Assembly (NCBI RefSeq): GCF_042652645.1
Contig: NZ_JBHSGU010000002.1
Coordinates: 1,488,001 to 1,552,000 of the forward strand
From: Glaciecola siphonariae
Lineage (GTDB): Bacteria; Pseudomonadota; Gammaproteobacteria; Enterobacterales; Alteromonadaceae
Direction: 5' to 3'
Length of the DNA: 64,000 nucleotides
Shown here: positions 38,649 through 46,336 of the stretch, one piece after another
Numbering within the stretch: the first letter of the stretch is position 1
Layout: each line of letters starts with the position of its first letter
Program-made: the position numbers and the translations under genes
The notes under the pieces: model-generated
Told to the model about the DNA's origin: nothing
Databases searched by the model: none
Seen by the model: the letters and a program-made list of their open reading frames with translations, nothing else

Positions 38649-39278
38649 ATGGCATTAGATTTTCAAGATCAAACTGATATATTTCACTTGGCTGCTAAGT
38701 TTCCAAACTTTGCAGAGCTTAGTAATGCGCTTTACGAACGTGAGTTGCAAAATCTCGCCACGAGTAATATTTCCGACCCAGCACTACTCAAACGCAAAAT
38801 CAAAGGCTTGAGCCACCACGTAAAAAATGCTGCGATGCATTTATTAGAGGGCAATGCACCTATTGATGTTGATGTTCATAACGGCAGTTGGCAGGCTAAA
38901 CAGGCGGCTAAATGCCCGGTCAATACGCAAAGTACTGATAAAACACTCAGCTGGTTTGGAGATTTTGCACGCTATGGCGCGGTGGTGGCGGTGTATGTAG
39001 AGCATTTAGGCGAAGAACACATTGAACTCGATAGTATCGATATGATGGCATCTGATCGCATACACCTTAATAAGTTTGGTTGGTTTTCCAAAACCGGTGA
39101 ATATTTCGAAATAGTTCCAAAACAAACACGCTACCTCCTGTTAAAACCCAGTAAAGCTATACTAACTGCTGCATGTAGCGGCCATCGCTGGACGTCAAAG
39201 GGGCGCACTATTCCGCGTGCTCTTTCACTACGCGAATTGCTACTTTCAACAGATATCGATTGGAAAACCTTTAAGTAG
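38649..39278 (+). CDS. Conserved-looking protein of unknown function
   Basis: I do not recognise this 209-residue protein. It has no signal peptide or membrane helix and a mixed alpha/beta composition. The N-terminal half is helical (FPNFAELSNALYERELQNLA, KRKIKGLSHHVKNAAMHLLE). The C-terminal half has WFSKTGEYFEIVPKQTRYLL and ends LSTDIDWKTFK. It has no cysteine cluster or nucleotide-binding loop. It is on the same strand as eno but behind the eno terminator, and 114 bases before the ABC exporter gene. The codon use and sustained frame look like a real gene. Confidence 0.6.
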   Translation: MALDFQDQTDIFHLAAKFPNFAELSNALYERELQNLATSNISDPALLKRKIKGLSHHVKNAAMHLLEGNAPIDVDVHNGSWQAKQAAKCPVNTQSTDKTLSWFGDFARYGAVVAVYVEHLGEEHIELDSIDMMASDRIHLNKFGWFSKTGEYFEIVPKQTRYLLLKPSKAILTAACSGHRWTSKGRTIPRALSLRELLLSTDIDWKTFK

Positions 39279-39392
39279 CCCCATATCTTAATCATCAAAC
39301 ACATCTAGGCCACGGCTATCAAAAAGCAAAAAAACACTGCCCCTAAACAAAGCGTCTCGCCCAAATACTCAAGCAAGCATATTCTGTCATGG

Positions 39393-41102
39393 TTGTTTAC
39401 GCACTTGCGTCCTTACAAATGGCAGGTAGTCGGTGCCTTGAGTGCGCTTGCGGTGTCGTCACTGACTTGGCTGCTGCTTGGTCAAGGGATCAAGTATGTA
39501 ATCGACCAAGGGTTTACCGCTGGTAATCAAACGGTCTTAACACAGGCCTTTTGGGTTGTGATTGCTGTGGTGGTAGTGGGTAGCCTTGCTACCTACGTGC
39601 GTTTTTACTTAATGGTGTGGCTAGGTGAGCGTGTATCTGCTGATATCCGCAAAGCCTTATTTAATCATTTAGTTACCCTGTCACCCGGATTTTACGCGCA
39701 ATCACGCACCGGCGAAATCATCTCTCGTTTTACCAGCGATACAACACTGTTGCAAAGCGTTGTGGGCACAGGCGTATCGATGGCGCTTCGCTCCAGCGTG
39801 ATGTTTATAGGGGCCCTCATACTGATGGGTTTTACCAGCTTAAAACTTACCTTATTCGTATTTGTTGCAGTGCCTTTTATCCTTGCGCCTATCCGTTTAC
39901 TGGGCGCAAAAGTAAGAGACTACTCCAAAAAGAGTCAAGACAAAGTTGCCGATATCGGCGGTGTAGTAGACGAAAGCCTGCATGAGATTCACATGCTGCA
40001 AGCCTTTAACCATGAACAGCGCTCCATGACTGATTTTGCCAATAAAACCGATGCCGTTATGCAGGCGGCCAGCAAACGCATCCATTATCGCGCACTACTC
40101 ATTTCTGCGGTTATGTTGATAAGCCTTAGCGCCATCTTTTTTGTTGGCTATTTAGGCGCTATCGCAGTCATTGAAGGTTCAATTTCGCAAGGACAATTAG
40201 TGGCTTTTGTGTTTTATGCAGTGTTAGCAGGTGGCGCAATTGCCACCATCAGCGAGGTCATTGGGGAGTTACAAAAGGCGGCTGGTGCCAGTGAGCGCAT
40301 CCTCGATTTAATGGCTCAGCGCTCAGATATAAAAGACTCACCGACGTCAAATACGAAGGACGGCGCAAGCGCTTCACCGCAAATTCTGTCGCTTCAGAAC
40401 ATTCATTTTGCTTACGAAAAAAGCGCCGTTATTCGAGGCGTGAGTTTTGACGTTCAAACCGGTGATAAGATTGCAATTGTTGGGCATAGCGGCGCCGGTA
40501 AATCTACATTGTTCGACTTACTCATGCGTTTTTACGATATTCAAAGTGGACAAATACTCGTCAATGGCGTGGAACAAAAGTCACTCAGCCTTTCATCGCT
40601 TCGTGCGCATTTTGCGCTTGTATCGCAACACCCTGTTATCTTTGCAAACACGGTGCGCGAAAATATTGCCTTTGCAAGGGAGAACGCTAGCCTAGAAGAG
40701 ATTCAGCAAGCGGCAAAATTAGCCCATGCTGACGAATTTATTCAGGACTTAGATAAAGGATATGACACCGATTTGGGCGAGCGCGGGGTGAAGCTATCAG
40801 GCGGACAAAAACAACGCATAGCGATTGCACGAGCAATACTGGCCAACCGTCCTATCCTGCTGTTAGATGAGGCTACCAGTGCCTTAGACGCAGGAAGTGA
40901 GAAGCTTGTAAAACAAGCTATTGATTCGTTGATGCAAAAAACAACGACCTTGATAATAGCTCATAGACTATCGACAGTGCTTAACGCCGACAAAATCATC
41001 GTGCTGGAAAAAGGGCAATGCATCGCGCAAGGTAATCATCGTGAACTGTATGAGGGCAACCCCACCTATCGTGAATTTGTAGACTTACAGTTAAGCCACT
41101 AG
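39393..41102 (+). CDS. ABC exporter, fused membrane and ATPase domains (MsbA-like)
   Basis: This is at least 569 residues. An N-terminal six-helix export domain (about residues 1-290) is followed by an ATPase domain with Walker A GHSGAGKSTLFDLL, signature LSGGQKQRIAIARAI, Walker B PILLLDEATSALDAGSEK and H-loop IIAHRLSTV. It works as a dimer and exports a lipid, peptide or drug; the substrate is not evident. The given start is TTG at 39393, but the frame is open back to 39309 and the upstream codons (KQSVSPKYSSKHILSWLF) look protein-like. No ATG or GTG is available there, so the true start is uncertain. Confidence 0.85.
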   Translation: MFTHLRPYKWQVVGALSALAVSSLTWLLLGQGIKYVIDQGFTAGNQTVLTQAFWVVIAVVVVGSLATYVRFYLMVWLGERVSADIRKALFNHLVTLSPGFYAQSRTGEIISRFTSDTTLLQSVVGTGVSMALRSSVMFIGALILMGFTSLKLTLFVFVAVPFILAPIRLLGAKVRDYSKKSQDKVADIGGVVDESLHEIHMLQAFNHEQRSMTDFANKTDAVMQAASKRIHYRALLISAVMLISLSAIFFVGYLGAIAVIEGSISQGQLVAFVFYAVLAGGAIATISEVIGELQKAAGASERILDLMAQRSDIKDSPTSNTKDGASASPQILSLQNIHFAYEKSAVIRGVSFDVQTGDKIAIVGHSGAGKSTLFDLLMRFYDIQSGQILVNGVEQKSLSLSSLRAHFALVSQHPVIFANTVRENIAFARENASLEEIQQAAKLAHADEFIQDLDKGYDTDLGERGVKLSGGQKQRIAIARAILANRPILLLDEATSALDAGSEKLVKQAIDSLMQKTTTLIIAHRLSTVLNADKIIVLEKGQCIAQGNHRELYEGNPTYREFVDLQLSH

Positions 41103-41210
41103 GGGCTTGTTTTATTTACAGTTTTGCATACTTTGCGTTTAACGTTTGGTGTTTAATGTTTGATTAATATTGGTCAGCATCACGTAATATCGCTCAGGTT
41201 TTTGTCCATA

Positions 41211-41244
41211 AAAAAGCCCCTAGTATGGAAGAACGGGGCTTTTT
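41211..41244. terminator. Bidirectional intrinsic terminator
   Basis: AAAAAGCCCC (41211-41220) and GGGGCTTTTT (41235-41244) form a 10-bp stem with T-runs on both strands, between the convergent ABC exporter gene and the PEP-CTERM protein gene. Confidence 0.9.
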
Positions 41245-41265
41245 GAAATTATTCGCGATATGCTT

Positions 41266-41904
41266 TTATTGCGCTCGTTTTCGCACAAACCCAAGACCGA
41301 AAAGCGCCAAGCCCATAAGGGCAAGCGTTGCAGGAGAATTTACCTCAACGTTGGGGTCGCCTACAATGATTGAAATAAACTCACCGGTCTGAATATCTGT
41401 GATGGTGTAATCACCTTCAATCAAGCCAAAGTCTGCAAACGTGCTGCCCACAGAAAGCCAAGAAACATCGGGTGTCCAAAAGCCGTTTACAATATCACTT
41501 TCGACCATTGATATACCGGGTGTTCTGACGCCATTTGGTCTGACGTACGTCGTGAACGAAGTGGTGCCCGTCCTAATAAGACCAAAGCGGCTAAGCGTAA
41601 ACAAATCACCAATCCAAGGGCTTAAATCAGTGCCATCAGAAAATCCAAAGCCAATATCTGTCGGACTGTTTATGGTGTCTCCCATAATATCGGATTGTGG
41701 CGCCGCGTTAGTTTCAATACCAATACCGCTCCAAACACCGAAGCTGCTAGTCTCTACCAAGTTTTCGGTGTTTAGGCTGCCGGATGTTTGCATTTCTACA
41801 TTGCCACCAGTTTCGATAAATGAAAATATCACGCCGGCAGAAGCCTGCATCGACAATAAACTTAAAACTGCTGCACTTACAATCGCCTTAATTAGCTTAT
41901 TCAT
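41266..41904 (-). CDS. PEP-CTERM-type exported protein lacking the literal PEP
   Basis: The 212-residue protein has a signal peptide cut near ASA-GVIF and a Gly/Thr/Ser-rich middle. The C-terminus from residue 189 reads NSPATLALMGLALFGLGF then VRKRAQ: a short polar motif, a hydrophobic helix and a basic end, the three-part exosortase sorting signal. The usual Pro-Glu-Pro is replaced by Asn-Ser-Pro. Such proteins are thought to be cleaved and exported to the cell surface or matrix. AAGGAACACACAGC precedes the ATG, and a good sigma-54 promoter match lies 65 bases further up. Confidence 0.8.
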   Translation of the reverse strand: MNKLIKAIVSAAVLSLLSMQASAGVIFSFIETGGNVEMQTSGSLNTENLVETSSFGVWSGIGIETNAAPQSDIMGDTINSPTDIGFGFSDGTDLSPWIGDLFTLSRFGLIRTGTTSFTTYVRPNGVRTPGISMVESDIVNGFWTPDVSWLSVGSTFADFGLIEGDYTITDIQTGEFISIIVGDPNVEVNSPATLALMGLALFGLGFVRKRAQ

Positions 41905-41968
41905 GCTGTGTGTTCCTTGTTTTCTTTGATGTTATATTTGTACTACCCGCTTACTCTCCATCAACCTA

Positions 41969-41984
41969 TGCAAACCTAGAGCCA
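41969..41984 (-). promoter_or_regulatory. Sigma-54 promoter of the PEP-CTERM-type gene
   Basis: On the minus strand the sequence reads TGGCTC-TAGGT-TTGCA. The -24 GG and -12 GC are exactly 12 bases apart, and the match to TGGCAC-N5-TTGCA is close. The predicted transcript would start about 55 bases before the ATG at 41904. Confidence 0.7.
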
Positions 41985-42070
41985 AAATTTAAGCCACTGT
42001 TTTAATTGAAAAATAATAAAACCAACCACCTCACTGTATAAAAATTAGACACATTTTTTGAAATACGACC

Positions 42071-42229
42071 ATGAGTCAGGGCGACTTTTATTTTAAAAAG
42101 TCCAGTCCGTTTGATGATTGGGTGATTAACTATGGATACTCACAACTACTTAACGACCAAGAACAAGAGCAAGCACGGCTCAACATAATGCGCGCTAGCG
42201 ATGCTGACTGCGCGCCAACGCTTACTTGA
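42071..42229 (+). CDS. Possible 52-residue small protein
   Basis: ATG 42071 to TGA 42229 encodes a polar peptide beginning MSQGDFYFKKSSPFDDW. It lies within the 407-bp gap 41905-42311, between two minus-strand genes. The composition looks protein-like (aromatic, acidic, no runs). I see no ribosome site before it and recognise no family. The rest of the gap holds the sigma-54 promoter and no other structure I can name. Confidence 0.3.
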   Translation: MSQGDFYFKKSSPFDDWVINYGYSQLLNDQEQEQARLNIMRASDADCAPTLT

Positions 42230-42311
42230 TTTACTTCGCTTATTGCTTAGCTTGTTGTTGAATCTAGTGCTAAATCAAATATTGAATGTTTTGCTTAGGC
42301 TGGGAATTATT

Positions 42312-43328
42312 TCATTGCTTGTAATAGTGTTTATACCACGCAACAAATTTCTCTATGCCCTGCTCTAACGACACGCTGGGCCGATAGCCCACATCTTTGA
42401 CTAAAGACTCAACGTCCGCATAGGTTGCTTCAACATCACCTGGCTGCATGGGCAGCATGTTCTTTTTAGCCTCTTTGCCGAGTGCTTTTTCAATCGTTTC
42501 AATAAATGTCATCAGATGAACAGGCGTTTGTGCGCCAATATTATATACCCGCCATGGGCCTTTGCTGCTGCTTGGGTCTGGCGCTTTGCCATCCCAATTA
42601 GAATTCGGACTTGCGACGTGCATTGTAGACTGGATCACGCCGGCTACGATGTCGTCAATATAGGTGAAATCGCGACGGTGATTGCCAAAATTGTATACGT
42701 CAATGGGTGTATCTTCACTTATGGCTTTAGTGAATTTAAACGGCGCCATGTCTGGACGCCCCCAAGGACCATACACAGTAAAGAAGCGTAAACCGGTGGT
42801 TGGCAAATCATATAAATGACTATAGGTATGCGCCATCAACTCGTTGGCTTTTTTGCTGGCCGCGTAAAGCGATACCGGGTGGTCAACATTATCGGTAACT
42901 GAAAAGGGCATGGCTTCATTTGCGCCATACACTGAACTGCTCGAGGCATACACTAAATGGGCCACATGGTGATGTCGACAGCCTTCGAGAATATTCATAA
43001 AACCAACAATATTGGCGTCGATATACGCATGTGGATTTTCAATAGAGTAGCGCACGCCGGCTTGTGCGGCTAAATGAATAACGCGATCAAACTGATGCTC
43101 GGCAAAAAGTGCTTCCATCGCCGTGCGATCCGCAATATCCATTTGCATAAAGGTAAAATGGCCACTGTTGCTATGCGTTTTTATCCAGTCGATGCGTGCA
43201 TGTTTAAGAGACACATCGTAATAGTCATTGACGTTGTCAATGCCCACAACATCAATGCTATCGTCTAAAAGTGTTCTTGCCGTGTGTGCACCAATAAAGC
43301 CAGCGGCGCCAGTTACCAAAATTTTCAC
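42312..43328 (-). CDS. UDP-glucuronate 4-epimerase-like SDR enzyme
   Basis: The 338-residue protein is an extended short-chain dehydrogenase. Its NAD site is TGAAGFIGAHTART, catalytic serine region YASSSSVYG, and the Tyr-x3-Lys pair is in SLYAASKKANE. FFTVYGPWGRPDMAPFKF is characteristic of the UDP-glucuronate 4-epimerase (CapI/WbpP-related) group. It would supply UDP-galacturonate for surface polysaccharide. The start is GTG at 43328, overlapping the preceding stop (GTGA). It is the last gene of a five-gene minus-strand operon. Confidence 0.88.
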   Translation of the reverse strand: MKILVTGAAGFIGAHTARTLLDDSIDVVGIDNVNDYYDVSLKHARIDWIKTHSNSGHFTFMQMDIADRTAMEALFAEHQFDRVIHLAAQAGVRYSIENPHAYIDANIVGFMNILEGCRHHHVAHLVYASSSSVYGANEAMPFSVTDNVDHPVSLYAASKKANELMAHTYSHLYDLPTTGLRFFTVYGPWGRPDMAPFKFTKAISEDTPIDVYNFGNHRRDFTYIDDIVAGVIQSTMHVASPNSNWDGKAPDPSSSKGPWRVYNIGAQTPVHLMTFIETIEKALGKEAKKNMLPMQPGDVEATYADVESLVKDVGYRPSVSLEQGIEKFVAWYKHYYKQ

Positions 43329-44455
43329 TTAAGGTGTTCCTTGTTTTGCCCTGCTAGAGGAGGGTGTGGGTCTTTGGGCGTAAATACATGTTGTCCAAAT
43401 ATGCTTTGGGCGACGCTACGATATGATTTTACAATAATATGATAAAGCAAAATATGCACGGGCATCTTGACTATGTGGCCTCTCATCATCGCCAAAAAGT
43501 GCTTAAGCGGAGTATGCGAGCCAGTCATCAAGCTATGTTGTGGCAGCAATACGCTGTTGAAGATGAAATCATTAAAGGCCTGGTTATGCTCAGGCGCAAA
43601 CTCAAGGTTAATTTTAGCGGGCGGTTTTAACTTAAAGAATCGCTCGCAATAACGCACAGCCAACTGCAGCTCAGTTAAAAAGTCGATGCGCTTAGCAAGC
43701 GAGAATGCGTCTAACCAAAATTGTTCGTCTTGTCCTTCGAGCATAAGATATATGTCGGTAATATCTCTAAATGCACCTTGATACTCTTCATTCCTGAAAA
43801 GATGAATGGCAGCGTGCACAAGCTGCGCAGGCGCGCTGAGCACATGAATATCAGGCATGATTTCTTCTGTGTTTTCTAACAAAATGTGAAGGTCGTTAAA
43901 AGACTTTGAAATAACCGGCACAATATTGTGATGCACATCTATAATCGTGCCGCGATGTCCGTGTGCCATGGGAGGAATTTCGTGCGCCCATTTCCTATAA
44001 TACTTATCATCATAGTCATTAATTTCTTGGCCAATCCAGCCTGCTACTGCTAAACGCTGTTCACAGGTATCTATGTCTGCTTTTGGCACAAGCACGTCAA
44101 TGTCACTATATATTCGCCCTCGCCCCAACTTGCCTGCACACATAGAGTAGGCAGCACCTTTTAGAAATATTAAATACCCTACGCTTTGCGATAAAATACG
44201 CGCTAACTCTGCCGCTTCGGTAAACACCTGCTCTTTTTGTCTGTCGGCAATTTGTTTGGCATTGAGTAAATGACGCTGAGTTTTCGCATCGAGGTGCTCA
44301 AATACCCCCGCCTCGATGATGCGATAGCACATTCTCGCCAGTATTTTTTGACTTCGCCAAATAGTAACCAGGTCTGAAAGCTCATTGCTGCTGCACTGTG
44401 CGACCTGACTGGGGTTCAAAAAAAGATTTATTAAGGTGTCTGCGTTAATCGTCAC
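43325..44455 (-). CDS. Nucleotidyltransferase-like protein (NTP_transf_5 type)
   Basis: The 376-residue protein is largely helical. It carries the family signature FLKGAAYSMC, then GRIYSDIDVLVPKADID with the two metal-binding aspartates (SDIDVLV), and later HGHRGTIIDVHHNI and QLVHAAIHLFRNEEYQGAFRDITD. This is the pattern of the uncharacterised nucleotidyltransferase family found beside HprK-related kinases in exosortase/PEP-CTERM loci. The donor and target are unknown. It starts with GTG, overlapping the kinase gene by 11 bases, and is coupled to the epimerase by a four-base overlap. Confidence 0.75.
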   Translation of the reverse strand: MTINADTLINLFLNPSQVAQCSSNELSDLVTIWRSQKILARMCYRIIEAGVFEHLDAKTQRHLLNAKQIADRQKEQVFTEAAELARILSQSVGYLIFLKGAAYSMCAGKLGRGRIYSDIDVLVPKADIDTCEQRLAVAGWIGQEINDYDDKYYRKWAHEIPPMAHGHRGTIIDVHHNIVPVISKSFNDLHILLENTEEIMPDIHVLSAPAQLVHAAIHLFRNEEYQGAFRDITDIYLMLEGQDEQFWLDAFSLAKRIDFLTELQLAVRYCERFFKLKPPAKINLEFAPEHNQAFNDFIFNSVLLPQHSLMTGSHTPLKHFLAMMRGHIVKMPVHILLYHIIVKSYRSVAQSIFGQHVFTPKDPHPPLAGQNKEHLK

Positions 44456-45332
44456 AACAGATAATCTCTTCGGTTAAAAAGGCATCCACCTCGGGTAAAT
44501 TGCTGTAACAAATTTCAAACGCTTTTACTTTTTCAATAAGTGCAGTGACTGTCTCAAAGCTGTCTTGTCCAATTGCAGTAAAGTTAAAGGCATTAAACAC
44601 TAACTGCATAAACGCTTCTCGCATGTTTAACTGATAAATATCGAGCTCTGTGTTCACGTCATACTTTGGAAAAACCACACCCACAATATCAGCAGGTTTA
44701 GCTGCGTTTTGCTGAGCATGGGCATTTGCCGCCATGTGTATAACATCGCCTTTGTGCGTATCTTTTGCCACGCTTGAGTAAGTGGCATCAGCAAACCAGT
44801 TCTGACACAAATCAATAGACTGGTTTTTTAAACAAATAGGCCTAACAAATGGCAATACTGTGCTCGTTTGCGGAATGACTAGCGCCATTTCGTCTGAAAG
44901 CAAACGCCAGTTATTGTTTGCAAGAAAGGCGGTGAGCGTACTTTTCCCAGAGCCCGGAGGGGCTGGAAACAAAATGGCTTTTCCGTTCTTTTCAAGCACG
45001 GCACTGTGCACTATAACGTATTGAAGTTCGTGGGCCGCTACCGTCCAATTCATTCCCCATTCAAGCATGGCAAATGCTTGAGAATGCGTGAGCGGCTTAA
45101 ATGGTTCGCGGCCGTCGCAAAAAAAACGCGCTTGGGGTTTGTAAAATCTTCTGACACCGGTGTTTTTTTCTAAAGAGAGGTGGTAGTCGATATAGTCATC
45201 TCGACTGCGCTGGCTAATATCAACACACGCGTTTCCATAAATGAGACGCGCATTATCTTTCACTAGCGGGATATCAGTGCTAACGCTGAAGGTAAACGGA
45301 GGCAGGCGCAAAAGAAACTTTTCACTGCGCAC
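44445..45332 (-). CDS. HprK-related kinase (HPr-rel-A system)
   Basis: The 295-residue protein has a P-loop, FPAPPGSGKSTLTAFLA, followed by NNNWRLLSDEMALVIPQT. This is like the HPr kinase/phosphorylase ATP site, but the enzyme is a divergent relative without the classical HprK N-terminal domain. The YVIVHSAVLEKNGKAILF lead-in is typical of HprK-related kinase A in exosortase-associated gene sets. Its substrate is unknown; no HPr or PTS gene is nearby. The start is GTG at 45332, overlapping the PqqD-like gene by 11 bases. The strict pairing suggests action on a peptide held by the PqqD-like protein. Confidence 0.82.
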   Translation of the reverse strand: MRSEKFLLRLPPFTFSVSTDIPLVKDNARLIYGNACVDISQRSRDDYIDYHLSLEKNTGVRRFYKPQARFFCDGREPFKPLTHSQAFAMLEWGMNWTVAAHELQYVIVHSAVLEKNGKAILFPAPPGSGKSTLTAFLANNNWRLLSDEMALVIPQTSTVLPFVRPICLKNQSIDLCQNWFADATYSSVAKDTHKGDVIHMAANAHAQQNAAKPADIVGVVFPKYDVNTELDIYQLNMREAFMQLVFNAFNFTAIGQDSFETVTALIEKVKAFEICYSNLPEVDAFLTEEIICCDD

Positions 45333-45549
45333 GGTTTGTTACCTTTTCAATAAACCCCTTTGACACAAGTTCATCAATCACGGCCACGTGCTGCTCGTTG
45401 TCCATATCGGGATTTGACAACACCTCGTCTAGAGCAGTTTTGCTCATACCGATGCTGGTTAGAACGGTGGTTTGCATACTATAAAAACATACGCCGGATT
45501 GATCAGAAAAGGGATGCCGTAACATCCCTTTTTTCACTTTATATTGCAA
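45322..45549 (-). CDS. PqqD-like small protein (HPr-rel-A system)
   Basis: The 75-residue protein has the layout of PqqD-type peptide chaperones, with strand-rich residues 10-30 (LRHPFSDQSGVCFYS) and a helical C-terminal half (DNEQHVAVIDELVSKGFIEKV). PqqD-family proteins hold a substrate peptide for a modifying enzyme. Here the neighbour is the HprK-related kinase, matching the named HPr-rel-A pairing. The start is probably TTG at 45549 with AAGG upstream; GTG 45537 and ATG 45525 are alternatives. It lies 35 bases after the Tat-signal protein gene. Confidence 0.65.
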   Translation of the reverse strand: MQYKVKKGMLRHPFSDQSGVCFYSMQTTVLTSIGMSKTALDEVLSNPDMDNEQHVAVIDELVSKGFIEKVTNRAQ

Positions 45550-45584
45550 GTGTGCGCTACCTTATTTGAGCACTATACAAGCGC

Positions 45585-46205
45585 TTAAACTGTGCCCGCT
45601 AAGCTCTCTGGTGAGTCATGAAGTTTTCCAAGCTCAAGTGCAAACGAAGACGGACTGCCATTTGCCATTTTGTAAAGCTTTTTAGCGAATACTCTATCGT
45701 CAGGATATGAGCGATTGTGACCAATCACAGGGAAGTGAACATCAAACGCTGCACTGTCGCTGTATACCGCGCTTAGATATGCGCTGATCATCAAGCGGTT
45801 AAAATTGCTTGGTCCTGCATATACGTAATGACCAGAATCATTGGTGAATGCCAACACTTGTCTGATCGTTAAAGCACCATCAAAAAATGTATGAGTGGTC
45901 TGGTACGGCGCGCCACCGAATAAGTCAGAAAACTTCAAGTCTAAAATGTGTTGGTTCAAATGTGATAATCGGTTTACCCAATACCAAGGACGCTTAACAA
46001 CTAGGCTATTACCGCCTGCCATATCAGAGCCATGACCAGATGCAACTACAGAGTTTGTTAGGCCCGTTGCCCAAACAGACTTAGCCGGAATGGTCGCAAT
46101 CAGTGCGCCGGCGCTTGCCTTTTGCAAAAATTTTCTGCGTCCGTTGGTCGTCTGTGCCGGCGTTGTTTGCTCGGCTTGCGACTCTTGAAGAGTATTCTTA
46201 TCCAT
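45585..46205 (-). CDS. Tat-exported protein of unknown function, first gene of HPr-rel-A operon
   Basis: There are 206 residues from ATG 46205 (GGTGG upstream). A Tat signal, NGRRKFLQKASAGALIATIP, lies at about residues 22-41 and is followed by a cut site near VWA-TGL. The mature part has no family I recognise; it includes VKRPWYWVNRLSHLNQHILD and FPVIGHNRSYPDDRVFAKKL. Tat export implies folding, and perhaps modification or cofactor loading, in the cytoplasm before transport. As first gene of an operon with PqqD-like, kinase-like and nucleotidyltransferase-like genes, it is the best candidate for their substrate, but that is inference. Confidence 0.75.
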   Translation of the reverse strand: MDKNTLQESQAEQTTPAQTTNGRRKFLQKASAGALIATIPAKSVWATGLTNSVVASGHGSDMAGGNSLVVKRPWYWVNRLSHLNQHILDLKFSDLFGGAPYQTTHTFFDGALTIRQVLAFTNDSGHYVYAGPSNFNRLMISAYLSAVYSDSAAFDVHFPVIGHNRSYPDDRVFAKKLYKMANGSPSSFALELGKLHDSPESLAGTV

Positions 46206-46239
46206 CTTTACCACCAATTACTTGAACTGCCCATTGTAA

Positions 46240-46255
46240 AGCAAGAATCAGACCA
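46240..46255 (-). promoter_or_regulatory. Weak sigma-54 promoter candidate of the HPr-rel-A operon
   Basis: The minus strand reads TGGTCT-GATTC-TTGCT. The -24 GG and -12 GC have the correct spacing, but the -24 half departs from TGGCAC. It lies 35 bases before the Tat-protein start. Confidence 0.35.
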
Positions 46256-46336
46256 CGAAGTAAGTGACTGATTATTAGTGAATTTATCCTTAGTCTAAAA
46301 CTGAGTGATAAAATTCCTGACATCACATTTTTGGTA

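Noticed and set aside
41441..41929. 162-residue plus-strand frame
   Set aside because: It is antisense to the PEP-CTERM-type gene, which has a signal peptide, sorting signal, ribosome site and promoter. The antisense product has none of these.
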